Shown here piece after piece: positions 50,207-58,281 of a DNA stretch of 64,000 nucleotides (position 1 is its first letter; every line of letters starts with the position of its first letter). The notes below the pieces were generated by a model. That model had not been told where the DNA came from. It was given only the letters and a program-made list of their open reading frames with translations, and searched no databases. The position numbers and the translations under genes are program-made. The DNA is from Pseudonocardia humida (GTDB taxonomy: Bacteria > Actinomycetota > Actinomycetes > Mycobacteriales > Pseudonocardiaceae): positions 46,288-110,287 of the forward strand of contig NZ_JAGSOV010000064.1 of assembly GCF_023898865.1 (NCBI RefSeq). The letters run 5' to 3'.

Positions 50207-52087
50207 ATGTCCCAGTCCGACACCGCCGTCGAGCAGCGGTCGGAAGTCGTCTCCCGCGACCGCGTCGTCATCCGCTTCGCCGGTGACTCCGGCGACGGCA
50301 TGCAGCTCACCGGCGACAGGTTCACCTCCGAGACCGCAGCCTTCGGCAACGACCTGTCCACCCTGCCGAACTTCCCCGCCGAGATCCGCGCCCCCGCCGG
50401 CACCCTGCCCGGCGTGTCGTCGTTCCAGCTGCACTTCGCGAACTACGACATCGTCACCCCGGGCGACCGGCCCGACGTCCTGGTCGCGATGAACCCGGCG
50501 GCGCTCAAGGCCAACGTCGGCGACCTGCCGGCCGGCGGGGTGATCATCGTCAACACCGACGAGTTCACCAAGCGCAACCTCACCAAGGTCGGCTACGACG
50601 CCAACCCCCTCGAGGACGATTCGCTGGCGCGGTTCTCGGTGTTCCCGGTGGCCATGGCCACGCTGACGAAGGGCGCACTGGCCGAGACCGGCCTGAGCAA
50701 GAAGGACGCCGAGCGGGCCAAGAACATGTTCGCGCTCGGGCTGCTGTCGTGGATGTACCACCGGCCGCACGAGGGCACGGAGCGGTTCCTGCGGGAGAAG
50801 TTCGCCCGCCGCCCCGACCTGGCCGAGGCCAACATCCTGGCGTTCAAGGCCGGGCACGCCTACGGCGAGACGACCGAGGCCTTCGCCGTCACCTACGAGG
50901 TGGCCCCGGCCAATCTGGACGTCGGCACGTACCGCCAGATCACCGGCAACACGGCGCTGTCCTACGGGATCGTGGCGGCCGGGCGGGTCAGCGGGCTGCC
51001 GGTGTTCCTCGGCTCGTACCCGATCACCCCGGCCTCGGACATCCTGCACGAGCTGAGCAAGCACAAGGCGTTCGGCGTCACCACGTTCCAGGCCGAGGAC
51101 GAGATCTCCGGCGTCGGCTCGGCGCTGGGCGCGGCGTTCGGCGGCGCGCTCGGCGTCACCACGACGTCGGGGCCCGGTCTCGCGCTGAAGTCCGAGACGA
51201 TCGGCCTCGCGGTGGCCCTGGAGCTGCCGATGCTGATCGTCGACGTGCAGCGCGGCGGCCCGTCCACCGGCCTGCCCACCAAGACCGAGCAGGCCGACCT
51301 GCTGCAGGCCATGTTCGGCCGCAACGGCGAGGCCCCGGTGCCGATCGTGGCCCCGCGGTCCCCCGGCGACTGCTTCGACGCGGCCCTGGAGGCCGTGCGC
51401 ATCGCGGTCACCTACCGCACGCCGGTGCTGCTGCTGTCGGACGGCTCGCTGGCCAACGGGTCGGAGCCGTGGAAGGTGCCCGACGCCGACGCGCTGCCGA
51501 GCATCGAGCCGCGGTTCGCCACCGAGCGCAACTCGCCCGACGGCAGTGAGTTCTGGCCCTACCTGCGCGACGACGACACCCTCGCCCGTCCGTGGGCGAT
51601 CCCCGGCACGGCGGGGCTGGAGCACCGCATCGGCGGCCTGGAGAAGGCCGACGGACGCGGCTCCATCTCCTACGAGCCGGCCAACCACGACCGGATGGTC
51701 CGGCTGCGCGGCGCCAAGATCGACGGCATCACCGTGCCGGACGTCGAGGTCGAGGACCCGACCGGCGACGCGGAGGTGCTCGTCGTCGGCTGGGGCTCCA
51801 CCTACGGCCCGATCATCGCCGGGGCCCGCCGCGTGCGCGGCATGGGCCACCGGATCGCCACGGCCCACCTGCGGCACCTGAACCCGTTGCCCGCCGACCT
51901 GGGCGACGTGCTCGGCCGCTACCGGACGGTGCTGGTGCCCGAGATGAACCTCGGCCAGCTCGCGATGCTGCTGCGCGCGCGATACCTCGTGGACGTGCAG
52001 AGCTACACCACAGTCTCCGGCCTGCCGTTCAAGGCCGAGGAGCTCCAGGACCTCTTCCTGGAGTACCTGACGGGAGTGCACTCATGA
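50207..52087 (+). CDS. korA: 2-oxoacid (2-oxoglutarate):ferredoxin oxidoreductase, alpha subunit
   Basis: A 626-residue fusion of the gamma and alpha domains. The gamma part (VVIRFAGDSGDGMQLTGDRFTSETAAFGNDLSTLPNFPAEIRAPAGTLPGVSSFQLHF) binds CoA-proximal elements; the alpha part has GSYPITPASDILHELSKHKAFGVTTFQAEDEISGVGSALGAAFGGALGVTTTSGPG and QRGGPSTGLPTKTEQADL. Actinobacterial KorAB converts 2-oxoglutarate and CoA to succinyl-CoA with reduced ferredoxin and serves the TCA cycle under aerobic growth. ATG 50207 follows CGAGGA. TGA overlaps the start of a 26-codon ORF. Confidence 0.94.
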   Translation: MSQSDTAVEQRSEVVSRDRVVIRFAGDSGDGMQLTGDRFTSETAAFGNDLSTLPNFPAEIRAPAGTLPGVSSFQLHFANYDIVTPGDRPDVLVAMNPAALKANVGDLPAGGVIIVNTDEFTKRNLTKVGYDANPLEDDSLARFSVFPVAMATLTKGALAETGLSKKDAERAKNMFALGLLSWMYHRPHEGTERFLREKFARRPDLAEANILAFKAGHAYGETTEAFAVTYEVAPANLDVGTYRQITGNTALSYGIVAAGRVSGLPVFLGSYPITPASDILHELSKHKAFGVTTFQAEDEISGVGSALGAAFGGALGVTTTSGPGLALKSETIGLAVALELPMLIVDVQRGGPSTGLPTKTEQADLLQAMFGRNGEAPVPIVAPRSPGDCFDAALEAVRIAVTYRTPVLLLSDGSLANGSEPWKVPDADALPSIEPRFATERNSPDGSEFWPYLRDDDTLARPWAIPGTAGLEHRIGGLEKADGRGSISYEPANHDRMVRLRGAKIDGITVPDVEVEDPTGDAEVLVVGWGSTYGPIIAGARRVRGMGHRIATAHLRHLNPLPADLGDVLGRYRTVLVPEMNLGQLAMLLRARYLVDVQSYTTVSGLPFKAEELQDLFLEYLTGVHS

Positions 52088-52164
52088 CCGAGCTCGCGAG
52101 GTCATCATCCAACACAGCACCGCCGGTCATGCCTGCGACGAGCGCTAGCGAGGAGTGGGCATGA
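52084..52164 (+). CDS. 26-codon ORF linking korA and korB
   Basis: ATG 52084 overlaps the korA stop (ATGA) and its own TGA overlaps the korB ATG 52161 (ATGA again), so ribosomes could pass through all three. The peptide is Ser/Thr/Ala/Pro-rich (MTELARSSSNTAPPVMPATS...) with no membrane helix. No separate strong ribosome site precedes it. It could be a translational-coupling leader, a small subunit, or the displaced N-terminus of an older korB start. Homology is not recognised. Confidence 0.5.
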   Translation: MTELARSSSNTAPPVMPATSASEEWA

Positions 52165-53240
52165 CCGCCATCGACCTGGGCCTGCCGCAGCTCGGCGGCC
52201 TGGACGACATCCCGAAGACCGACCAGAAGTTGCGGCCGGCCGACTTCACCTCCGACCAGGAGGTGCGCTGGTGCCCCGGCTGCGGCGACTACGCCGTGCT
52301 GGCCGCGGTCCGGTCGTTCCTGCCGACACTGGGGATCAAGCGCGAGAACACGGTGTTCGTGTCCGGGATCGGCTGCTCGAGCCGCTTCCCGTACTACCTC
52401 GACACCTACGGCATGCACTCCATCCACGGCCGCGCCCCGGCGATCGCCACCGGCCTGGCCGTCACCCGCCCCGACCTGTCGGTCTGGGTCGTCACCGGCG
52501 ACGGCGACGCGCTGTCCATCGGCGGCAACCACCTGATCCACGCGCTGCGCCGCAACGTCAACATGACGATCCTGCTGTTCAACAACCGGATCTACGGGTT
52601 GACCAAGGGCCAGTACTCGCCGACCAGCGAGGTCGGCAAGGTCACCAAGTCGACGCCGATGGGCTCGCTGGACCACCCGTTCAACCCGGTCTCGGTGGCC
52701 CTGGGCGCCGAGGCCAGCTTCGTCGGGCGCGCCATCGACTCCGACCGCAAGGGCCTCACCGAGGTCCTCAACGCCGCGGCCGCCCACCGCGGCACGGCCC
52801 TGGTGGAGATCTTCCAGGACTGCCCGATCTTCAACGACGGCTCGTTCGACGTGCTGCGCAAGCCCGAGACCAAGGAGCAGCGGCTGATCCCGGTCCGCCA
52901 CGGCGAGCCGATCCGCTTCGGACCGGCCGGCGAGGACGGGCTCGGCGAGTACGCCGTCGTGCAGGAGGGCTTCGGGCTCACCGTGGCCAAGGCCGACGAG
53001 ATCGACCAGTCCCAGGTGGTCGTGCACGACCAGACCGACCAGAACCTGTCGTGGGCGCTGTCACGGCTCTCCGACCAGGACCTCAACCACACGGTCACCG
53101 GCATCTTCCGCCAGGTCAGCCGCCCCACCTACGACGACATGGCGCGGGCGCAGGTCGCCGAGGCCACGGAGCGCACGCCGTCGGCCGACCTCCAGGGCCT
53201 GCTCAACGGCCGCGACACGTGGACCGTCGCCGGCGGCTGA
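52161..53240 (+). CDS. korB: 2-oxoacid (2-oxoglutarate):ferredoxin oxidoreductase, beta subunit
   Basis: A 359-residue TPP-binding subunit. C38-x-x-C41 (RWCPGCGDYAVLAAV) ligates the [4Fe-4S] cluster with a third Cys in GIGCSSRFPYYL; VVTGDGDALSIGGNHLIHALRRNVNMTILLFNNRIYGLTKGQ is the TPP/Mg site (GDGD ... NN). Very close to mycobacterial KorB in pattern. ATG 52161 with AGGAG 5 nt before; GTG 52155 is in frame but overlaps that site. Works with KorA. Confidence 0.95.
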   Translation: MTAIDLGLPQLGGLDDIPKTDQKLRPADFTSDQEVRWCPGCGDYAVLAAVRSFLPTLGIKRENTVFVSGIGCSSRFPYYLDTYGMHSIHGRAPAIATGLAVTRPDLSVWVVTGDGDALSIGGNHLIHALRRNVNMTILLFNNRIYGLTKGQYSPTSEVGKVTKSTPMGSLDHPFNPVSVALGAEASFVGRAIDSDRKGLTEVLNAAAAHRGTALVEIFQDCPIFNDGSFDVLRKPETKEQRLIPVRHGEPIRFGPAGEDGLGEYAVVQEGFGLTVAKADEIDQSQVVVHDQTDQNLSWALSRLSDQDLNHTVTGIFRQVSRPTYDDMARAQVAEATERTPSADLQGLLNGRDTWTVAGG

Positions 53241-53275
53241 GCCCCGCTCGCCCAACCCGCGCAACACCCGGTCCA

Positions 53276-53320
53276 GGAAAGCCACGATGCTGCCCTCAGG
53301 GGGCGGCATCGTGGCTTTCC
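53276..53320. terminator. bidirectional terminator hairpin
   Basis: GGAAAGCCACGATGCTGCC (53276-53294) pairs with 53302-53320 with one G-T type mismatch in 19 bp, around a 7-nt loop. The arm starting with GGAAA gives an A-rich/T-rich edge on each strand, so it can end korB (+) and the TIR gene (-). Best terminator of the window. Confidence 0.85.
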
Positions 53321-53352
53321 CGGACTTCGGGGCGGGATCGTCGCGATGCCGG

Positions 53353-53699
53353 TCAGCGATCGAAGAGCTGCGGGAAGAACTGCACCTGCAGGGTGTCGAG
53401 GAAGGCGAAGACGCGCCGAGGTTCACCTCGTCGACGATGACCGGCAGCAGCGGCGTCCCGACCGCTTCGGCGTACTGCCACTCGGTGGCACGGGCTTCCG
53501 CCCGGGGGTAGGCCGGCGAGAGCGCGAGGATCGCGCAGTCGGCGGTCGCGATCCGCTCGCAGATCTCCGACCACCAGGTCTGGCCGGGCACGAGGTGCTG
53601 GTCGAACCAGACGTCGGGGTGGCCGAGGGCGTGCACCATCGCGACCACGCGCCGCACCGCCTCGTGGTCCTTCCGGTTGCACGAAACGAAGATCTTCAT
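53353..53699 (-). pseudogene. TIR-domain protein, probable frameshift near the 3' end
   Basis: ATG 53699 opens a stand-alone TIR domain: MKIFVSCNRKDHEAVRRVVAM, HPDVWFDQHLVPGQTWWSEICERIATADCAILALSPAY, then ATEWQYAEAVGTPLLPVIVDEVNL. The Glu of ATEW is at the place of the NADase catalytic Glu in TIR enzymes. Directly after VDEVNL the frame turns to low-complexity and would run through the terminator into antisense korB, whereas the next frame reads RRVFAFLDTLQVQFFPQLF and stops at 53353. A one-base change near 53405-53422 explains this. If intact it could be an NAD-consuming or signalling protein; no partner gene is adjacent. Confidence 0.65.
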
Positions 53700-53796
53700 G
53701 GCGGACCTCGGCTCGTGCCGGAGCTGTTCGCTCGGCAGGGAGCCCGGGACGCGCGGCCGTGATACGAACGATCGCTGACGGCCTCCCCGACCCGGC

Positions 53797-54732
53797 TCAG
53801 GGAGGTGGGCCGCCGGGGACCTCGGCGCCGATCGTCGGCCGGTCGGTGTCCAGGCAGGCCTGCATCCGCGCCACCTGGCCCTGGGTGAACATGACCATCG
53901 CGACGTCGTCGACGAAGTCCATGTAGTTCATGAACATGTCGCCGTTCGGGCCGTTGTCGCAGGTGATGTGCGGGAACTCCGGCTCGCCGAGGTTGAACCC
54001 CGCCTGGTTGGGGGTGTCGTCGACGAAGTCGGTGCCGTTGCAGCCGTCGCCGTCGTCGCCCCAGATGTGCAGCAGGTTGAGCCAGTGCCCGATCTCGTGG
54101 GTGGCCACCCGGCCCAGGTGGAACGGCGGCGCCACGGTGCCGACCGTGCCGAACGCGATGAAGGCGACGACGACCCCGTCGGTCTCCGGCGGGCCCCCGG
54201 GCATCTGCGCGTACCCGAACAGGCCCTCGACCAGCGGCGCCACCCACAGGTTGAGGTAGCGGTCGGTGGGCCAGGGGTCGGCGCCGCCGGTGGCCGCGGA
54301 CTTGACGGCGTCGTCGTCGGCGAAGACCGCGACCCCGGTCGCCGTGCGGGTGATGCCGTCGGTGGGGTTGCCGTCCGGGTCGACGGTGGCCAGCGCGAAC
54401 TCGATGCGGGCGTCGCCGACCAGCGGCGCGAAGGGCTCCGGGACCCGGTCGACGTCGGCGTTGCGGGCCCGGTAGTCGGCGGTCAGAGCGACGATCTGGG
54501 ACCGCACCTGCTCGGCGGAGATGTCCTGCTCGGGGGTGTTGTGCACGACGTGCACCACCACCGGGATCTGCGTGACGCCGGGGCGCTGGGCCGCGGCGCC
54601 GCGGGCGCCGGCCCAGGCCGCGTTCTCGCTGCGCTCGCGAGCCTCCCGGTAGCCGGGCGCGGTGCGCAGCAGGCGCTCGTGGACGATCGGAGTGGCACAC
54701 CTGCGGACGCTCGACACCGGGCGGTCAGCCAT
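53797..54732 (-). CDS. M43 (pappalysin-like) zinc metalloprotease
   Basis: A 311-residue metalloprotease. Zinc motif H212-E213-I-G-H216-W-L-N-L-L-H222 (HExxHxxxxxH as in M43/metzincin) and a Met-turn MNYMDF (268-273). Also VVVHVVHNTPEQDISAEQVRSQI, a conserved M43 front segment, and two Asp/Gly-rich stretches (DDGDG, DVDRV) that may bind calcium. No signal peptide is visible (MADRPVSSVRRCATPIVHERLL), unusual for an M43 enzyme, which are normally secreted. Stop at 53797-53799. Upstream of the broken TIR gene by 97 bp. Confidence 0.87.
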   Translation of the reverse strand: MADRPVSSVRRCATPIVHERLLRTAPGYREARERSENAAWAGARGAAAQRPGVTQIPVVVHVVHNTPEQDISAEQVRSQIVALTADYRARNADVDRVPEPFAPLVGDARIEFALATVDPDGNPTDGITRTATGVAVFADDDAVKSAATGGADPWPTDRYLNLWVAPLVEGLFGYAQMPGGPPETDGVVVAFIAFGTVGTVAPPFHLGRVATHEIGHWLNLLHIWGDDGDGCNGTDFVDDTPNQAGFNLGEPEFPHITCDNGPNGDMFMNYMDFVDDVAMVMFTQGQVARMQACLDTDRPTIGAEVPGGPPP

Positions 54733-54845
54733 GGGTGCCACGCTAGGTGCCGGCCCGCCCCGCGGGCAGCGGCCGACCGGCCGCCGGCCACCGGGCGAAC
54801 GGCGGACCCGATCCGCCGGCGTGGACGACCGCCGAGCAGCCGTCG

Positions 54846-55652
54846 TCAGCCCCGCGCGTGCTGGTCGGCCGGGCCGGCGTCGCGCAGCACCGCGATCCGG
54901 CGCTCCACGCGGCGCGGCGCGACCAACTGCAGGGCCGCGAAGCCGACGAACAGCGCCACCCACAGCCACACCCACGGGTTGCTCATGATCGCCACCACCG
55001 CGTCCAGCACCGCGATCATCCCGAACAGCACCAGCCCCGGGATGCGCCAGCGAGCGAGCTGCTCGTGCTGGAGGGTCGCGAGCCGCAGGGCGGCCTCCCG
55101 CACGGCGGGATCGGTCGGCACCGGCCCCTTCCCCACCGCACGCAGCACGGCCGGCTCCTGCCGGGGCGCGACCGCCATCGCCTCGCGGACGCGCCGGTTC
55201 TGCCGGGCCGGCACGACCCCCATGAGGAGCCCGAAGAACACACCGGCGGCCGCACCCGTGTACAGGACCAGGGGCAGGTCCCCGTCCCGCACACCGACGA
55301 CAACGCCCATCGCCACGCCGAAGGGCACTCCGGTCACCAGGGCGAGCACCCACCACGGAGCGTTGAGGAGGCGGGTCCGCAGCGCGCAGACCCGCCGCCG
55401 CGTCCTGCGCCGCAGGAACAGCACGGGAGCGACGACGTACGCGGCCAACCCGACCAGCCACAGCAGGGGCAGGAGGAAGAACCCGCCGATCACCCCGGCC
55501 GCTGCGCCCGCGGCGCTCGCGCCCCGGATCCAGGGCCACGCGCGGTCGTAGTCGACGAGCCGGTCGGTGGCCGGCCTCAGCGCGGTCTCCCGAACCTCCG
55601 GGTCGGACGGCACCAGCAGGTGATCGAGGGCGGCAGCTACGCTGCGCCCCAC
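54846..55652 (-). CDS. integral membrane protein with internal duplication
   Basis: A 268-residue protein in two similar halves. Each starts with a soluble segment, LLVPSDPEVRETALRPATDRLVDYDRAW and GPVPTDPAVREAALRLATLQHEQLARWR, followed by membrane helices (about 45-65 and 68-88; 100-120 and 125-145; 205-225, 228-248). The repeated (L/P)VP-(S/T)DP-x-VRE-x-AL-R-x-AT motif implies gene-internal duplication. No known domain recognised. Lies 15 bp after the polyprenyl synthase gene, so it is probably in the same transcript. Confidence 0.75.
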   Translation of the reverse strand: MGRSVAAALDHLLVPSDPEVRETALRPATDRLVDYDRAWPWIRGASAAGAAAGVIGGFFLLPLLWLVGLAAYVVAPVLFLRRRTRRRVCALRTRLLNAPWWVLALVTGVPFGVAMGVVVGVRDGDLPLVLYTGAAAGVFFGLLMGVVPARQNRRVREAMAVAPRQEPAVLRAVGKGPVPTDPAVREAALRLATLQHEQLARWRIPGLVLFGMIAVLDAVVAIMSNPWVWLWVALFVGFAALQLVAPRRVERRIAVLRDAGPADQHARG

Positions 55653-55667
55653 ATCCTGGAGCGGTCC

Positions 55668-56669
55668 TCAGCCGGTCCGGTCGACCACGTACGTCGTCAG
55701 CGAGGCCAGCGCGTCGGTCGCCGGGCACGGCGGCAGGTCGACGAGCTGGTCGCGGGCCGCGGCGGCCTGCTCGGCCAGGAACTCACGGGTGCGCGCCACC
55801 CCGTCGCCCGCGCGCAGCAGCTCCAGGGCCTCGGCGATCTCGGCGTCGTCGGTGATCGGGTGGGCGAGCAGCTTGCGCAGCCGCTCGGAGCCCTCGTCGG
55901 TGCCCTCGATCGCGTAGAGCATCGGCAGGGTCTGCACGCCCTCGCGCAGGTCGGTGCCCTGGGTCTTGCCCGAGCTCGCCGACGGCGACGCGATGTCGAT
56001 GACGTCGTCGGAGATCTGGAAGGCGGTGCCGATCAGGGCGCCGAAGCGCTGCAGGGAGGCCACCTGCTCGGGCGGGCAGCCGGCGAACATCCCGCCGTAG
56101 CGACCCGAGGTGGCGATCAGCGAGCCGGTCTTCTCGGCGATGACCGTCAGGTAGTGCGCGACGCGGTCCTCGCCGGGCCGCGGGCCCCTGGTCTCCCGCA
56201 TCTGGCCCGTGACCAGCTCGGCGAACGTCTCGGCGATGATCCGCACGGCCTCCGGGCCGAGGTCGGCGACGAGCCGGGACGCGTGCGCGAACAGGAAGTC
56301 GCCGGTGAGGATGGCCACCGAGTTGTCCCACCGGGAGTTGGCGCTCTCCGCGCCCCGGCGCATGGTGGCCGCGTCCATCACGTCGTCGTGGTAGAGCGTG
56401 GCCAGGTGGATCAGCTCCACCACGGCCGCCGCGCGGACCACGTCCGTCGAGTCGGGGCGGGGCCCGGTCTGCGCGGCGAGCAGGGTGAACAACGGCCGGA
56501 AGCGCTTGCCGCCGGCGTCGATCAGGTGCAGGGAGGTCTCGGCGACGAACGTGTAGTCGCTCCGCACCTCGCGGTGCAGGACGTCCTCCACCCGGTCGAG
56601 ACCCACCATGAGGGTATCCGCCAGTTGGGGGTCTTCGACCTCTACACCGGCGATCGCGTTAACGGACAC
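55668..56669 (-). CDS. long-chain polyprenyl diphosphate synthase
   Basis: A 333-residue trans-prenyltransferase with both Asp-rich motifs: FARM in LIHLATLYHDDVMDAATMRRG and SARM in QISDDVIDIA, plus GGKRFRPLFTLL near the N-terminus. In actinobacteria the gene beside nuoN or menaquinone genes usually makes the hepta- to nonaprenyl tail of menaquinone. It is 4 bp downstream of nuoN, so it is probably co-expressed with complex I, which uses menaquinone. Chain length cannot be read from the sequence. Confidence 0.92.
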   Translation of the reverse strand: MSVNAIAGVEVEDPQLADTLMVGLDRVEDVLHREVRSDYTFVAETSLHLIDAGGKRFRPLFTLLAAQTGPRPDSTDVVRAAAVVELIHLATLYHDDVMDAATMRRGAESANSRWDNSVAILTGDFLFAHASRLVADLGPEAVRIIAETFAELVTGQMRETRGPRPGEDRVAHYLTVIAEKTGSLIATSGRYGGMFAGCPPEQVASLQRFGALIGTAFQISDDVIDIASPSASSGKTQGTDLREGVQTLPMLYAIEGTDEGSERLRKLLAHPITDDAEIAEALELLRAGDGVARTREFLAEQAAAARDQLVDLPPCPATDALASLTTYVVDRTG

Positions 56670-56673
56670 GCTC

Positions 56674-58281
56674 TCAGCCTACGAAGCCGCCGGCCCCGGC
56701 CCAGCCCAGAGCGAGTGTGGGGACGATCCCAAGCACCAGGGTGATCAGGACGCCGAGGGTGATGGCCGCGGTGGTGAAGGCACCCGGCACGGTGACCGCG
56801 GGCCCGTCCGCGGCCGGTTCGCTGAAGTACATCAGCACGATGACCCGGATGTAGAAGAACGCCGCCACCGCGCTGGCGATCAGCGCGATGACCACCAGCG
56901 GAGCCATCCCGTCCTCCAGGGCCGCCGCGAACACCGCGAACTTGGCGGTGAAACCGCTGGTCAGCGGGATACCGGCGAGGGCGAGCAGGAGGAAGGTCAT
57001 CACCGCGGCGAGCACCGGCGAGCGCTTGGCCAACCCGGCCCACTGCGACAGGTGCGTCGCCTCGCCGTCCGCGTCGCGGACGAGGCTGATCACGCCGAAC
57101 ACCGCCAGCGTGGTGAAGCCGTAGGCCAGCAGGTAGAACAGCGTGCCCGAGACGCCCTGCTCGGTGATGGACATCGCACCCAGCAGCAGGAAACCCGCGT
57201 GGGCCACCGACGAGTACGCGACCATCCGCTTGACGTCGGTCTGGGTCAGGCCGATCACCGCACCGATCGCCATCGAGGCGATGGCCACGGCCCACAGCAC
57301 CCCGCGCCACTCCCACCGGGAGTCGCCGAAGGCGACGTGCAGCACCCGCAGGATCCCGCCGAACGCCGCGACCTTGGTGCAGGCCGCCATGAACGCGGTG
57401 ACCGGCGTCGGGGCGCCCTGGTACACGTCGGGCGTCCAGGTGTGGAACGGGCCGACCGAGCCCTTGAACATCAGCCCGACGACCAGCAGGGCCAGCCCGC
57501 TCAGCAGCAACGCGTCGGACATGGGCGAGGCGACCACGGCGTCGGCGATCTCGGGGAACTTCACGGTGCCGGCGTAGCCGTAGATGAGCGCCAGGCCGTA
57601 GAGGAAGAACGCCGAGGCGAACGCGCCGAGCAGGAAGTACTTGACCGCCGCCTCCTGCGACAGCAGCCTGCGCCGCCGGGCGAGCCCGCACATCAGGTAC
57701 AGCGGCAGGCTCAGCACCTCGAGCGCGATGAACATCGTCAGCAGGTCGTTGGCCGCGACGAAGGTCATCATCCCGCCGAGCGCGAACAGCGTGAACGGGA
57801 AGACCTCGGTCTGCATGGTGGGCGCCTGGTCGGGCGAGCCGTACCCGCGCTCCTCGCCCGACTTCCCGGGGCGGCCGCCGAGCCCGCCGCCGCCCGCGGC
57901 GACCGCGGCCCGGCTCTCGGCGGAGGCCAGGAAGGCCCCGCCCGGCTCCACCGAGCGGTCGGCGATGAGCAGCACGCTGCCCAGGGCCAGCGCCAGCAGC
58001 GTGCCCCACAGGAACAGCGTCGGCGGGTCGACGGCGATGGCCTCGGCCAGCGTCGTGATGCCGTCGGGCCCGGTGCCGGCGTAGAGGCCGAGGGCCAGTC
58101 CGGCGGCCACCAGGGTGACCAGCGAGAGCGCCACCTGGACCGGCCAGCGCTGGTGGCGCGGCAGGAACGCCTCGACCAGCACCGAGATGCAGGCCATGCC
58201 GAGCACGATGAGCAGCGGGGCGATGGCCCCGTAGTCGATCGGCGGCGCCTCCAGGGGCGTCGCCTGCGCGATGAAGCTCAC
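56674..58281 (-). CDS. nuoN: NADH-quinone oxidoreductase subunit N
   Basis: A 535-residue proton-channel subunit with ~14 helices, GTG 58281 overlapping the nuoM stop. The proton_antipo_M core includes VGLMFKGSVGPFHTWTPDVYQGAPTPVTAFMAACTKVAAFG (conserved Lys and Trp-Thr-Pro-Asp-Val-Tyr-Glu/Gln) and VYSS-like MVAYSSVAHAGFLLLG. A glycine-rich insertion (GGGGLGGRPGKSGEERGYGSP, about residues 130-150) lies between early helices, not seen in typical NuoN. Part of the nuoH-N run. Confidence 0.95.
   Translation of the reverse strand: MSFIAQATPLEAPPIDYGAIAPLLIVLGMACISVLVEAFLPRHQRWPVQVALSLVTLVAAGLALGLYAGTGPDGITTLAEAIAVDPPTLFLWGTLLALALGSVLLIADRSVEPGGAFLASAESRAAVAAGGGGLGGRPGKSGEERGYGSPDQAPTMQTEVFPFTLFALGGMMTFVAANDLLTMFIALEVLSLPLYLMCGLARRRRLLSQEAAVKYFLLGAFASAFFLYGLALIYGYAGTVKFPEIADAVVASPMSDALLLSGLALLVVGLMFKGSVGPFHTWTPDVYQGAPTPVTAFMAACTKVAAFGGILRVLHVAFGDSRWEWRGVLWAVAIASMAIGAVIGLTQTDVKRMVAYSSVAHAGFLLLGAMSITEQGVSGTLFYLLAYGFTTLAVFGVISLVRDADGEATHLSQWAGLAKRSPVLAAVMTFLLLALAGIPLTSGFTAKFAVFAAALEDGMAPLVVIALIASAVAAFFYIRVIVLMYFSEPAADGPAVTVPGAFTTAAITLGVLITLVLGIVPTLALGWAGAGGFVG

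Noticed and set aside
53061..53352. Continuation of the TIR reading frame into korB antisense
   Set aside because: It would read through a strong bidirectional terminator and into the 3' end of korB; the alternative frame ends cleanly before it.
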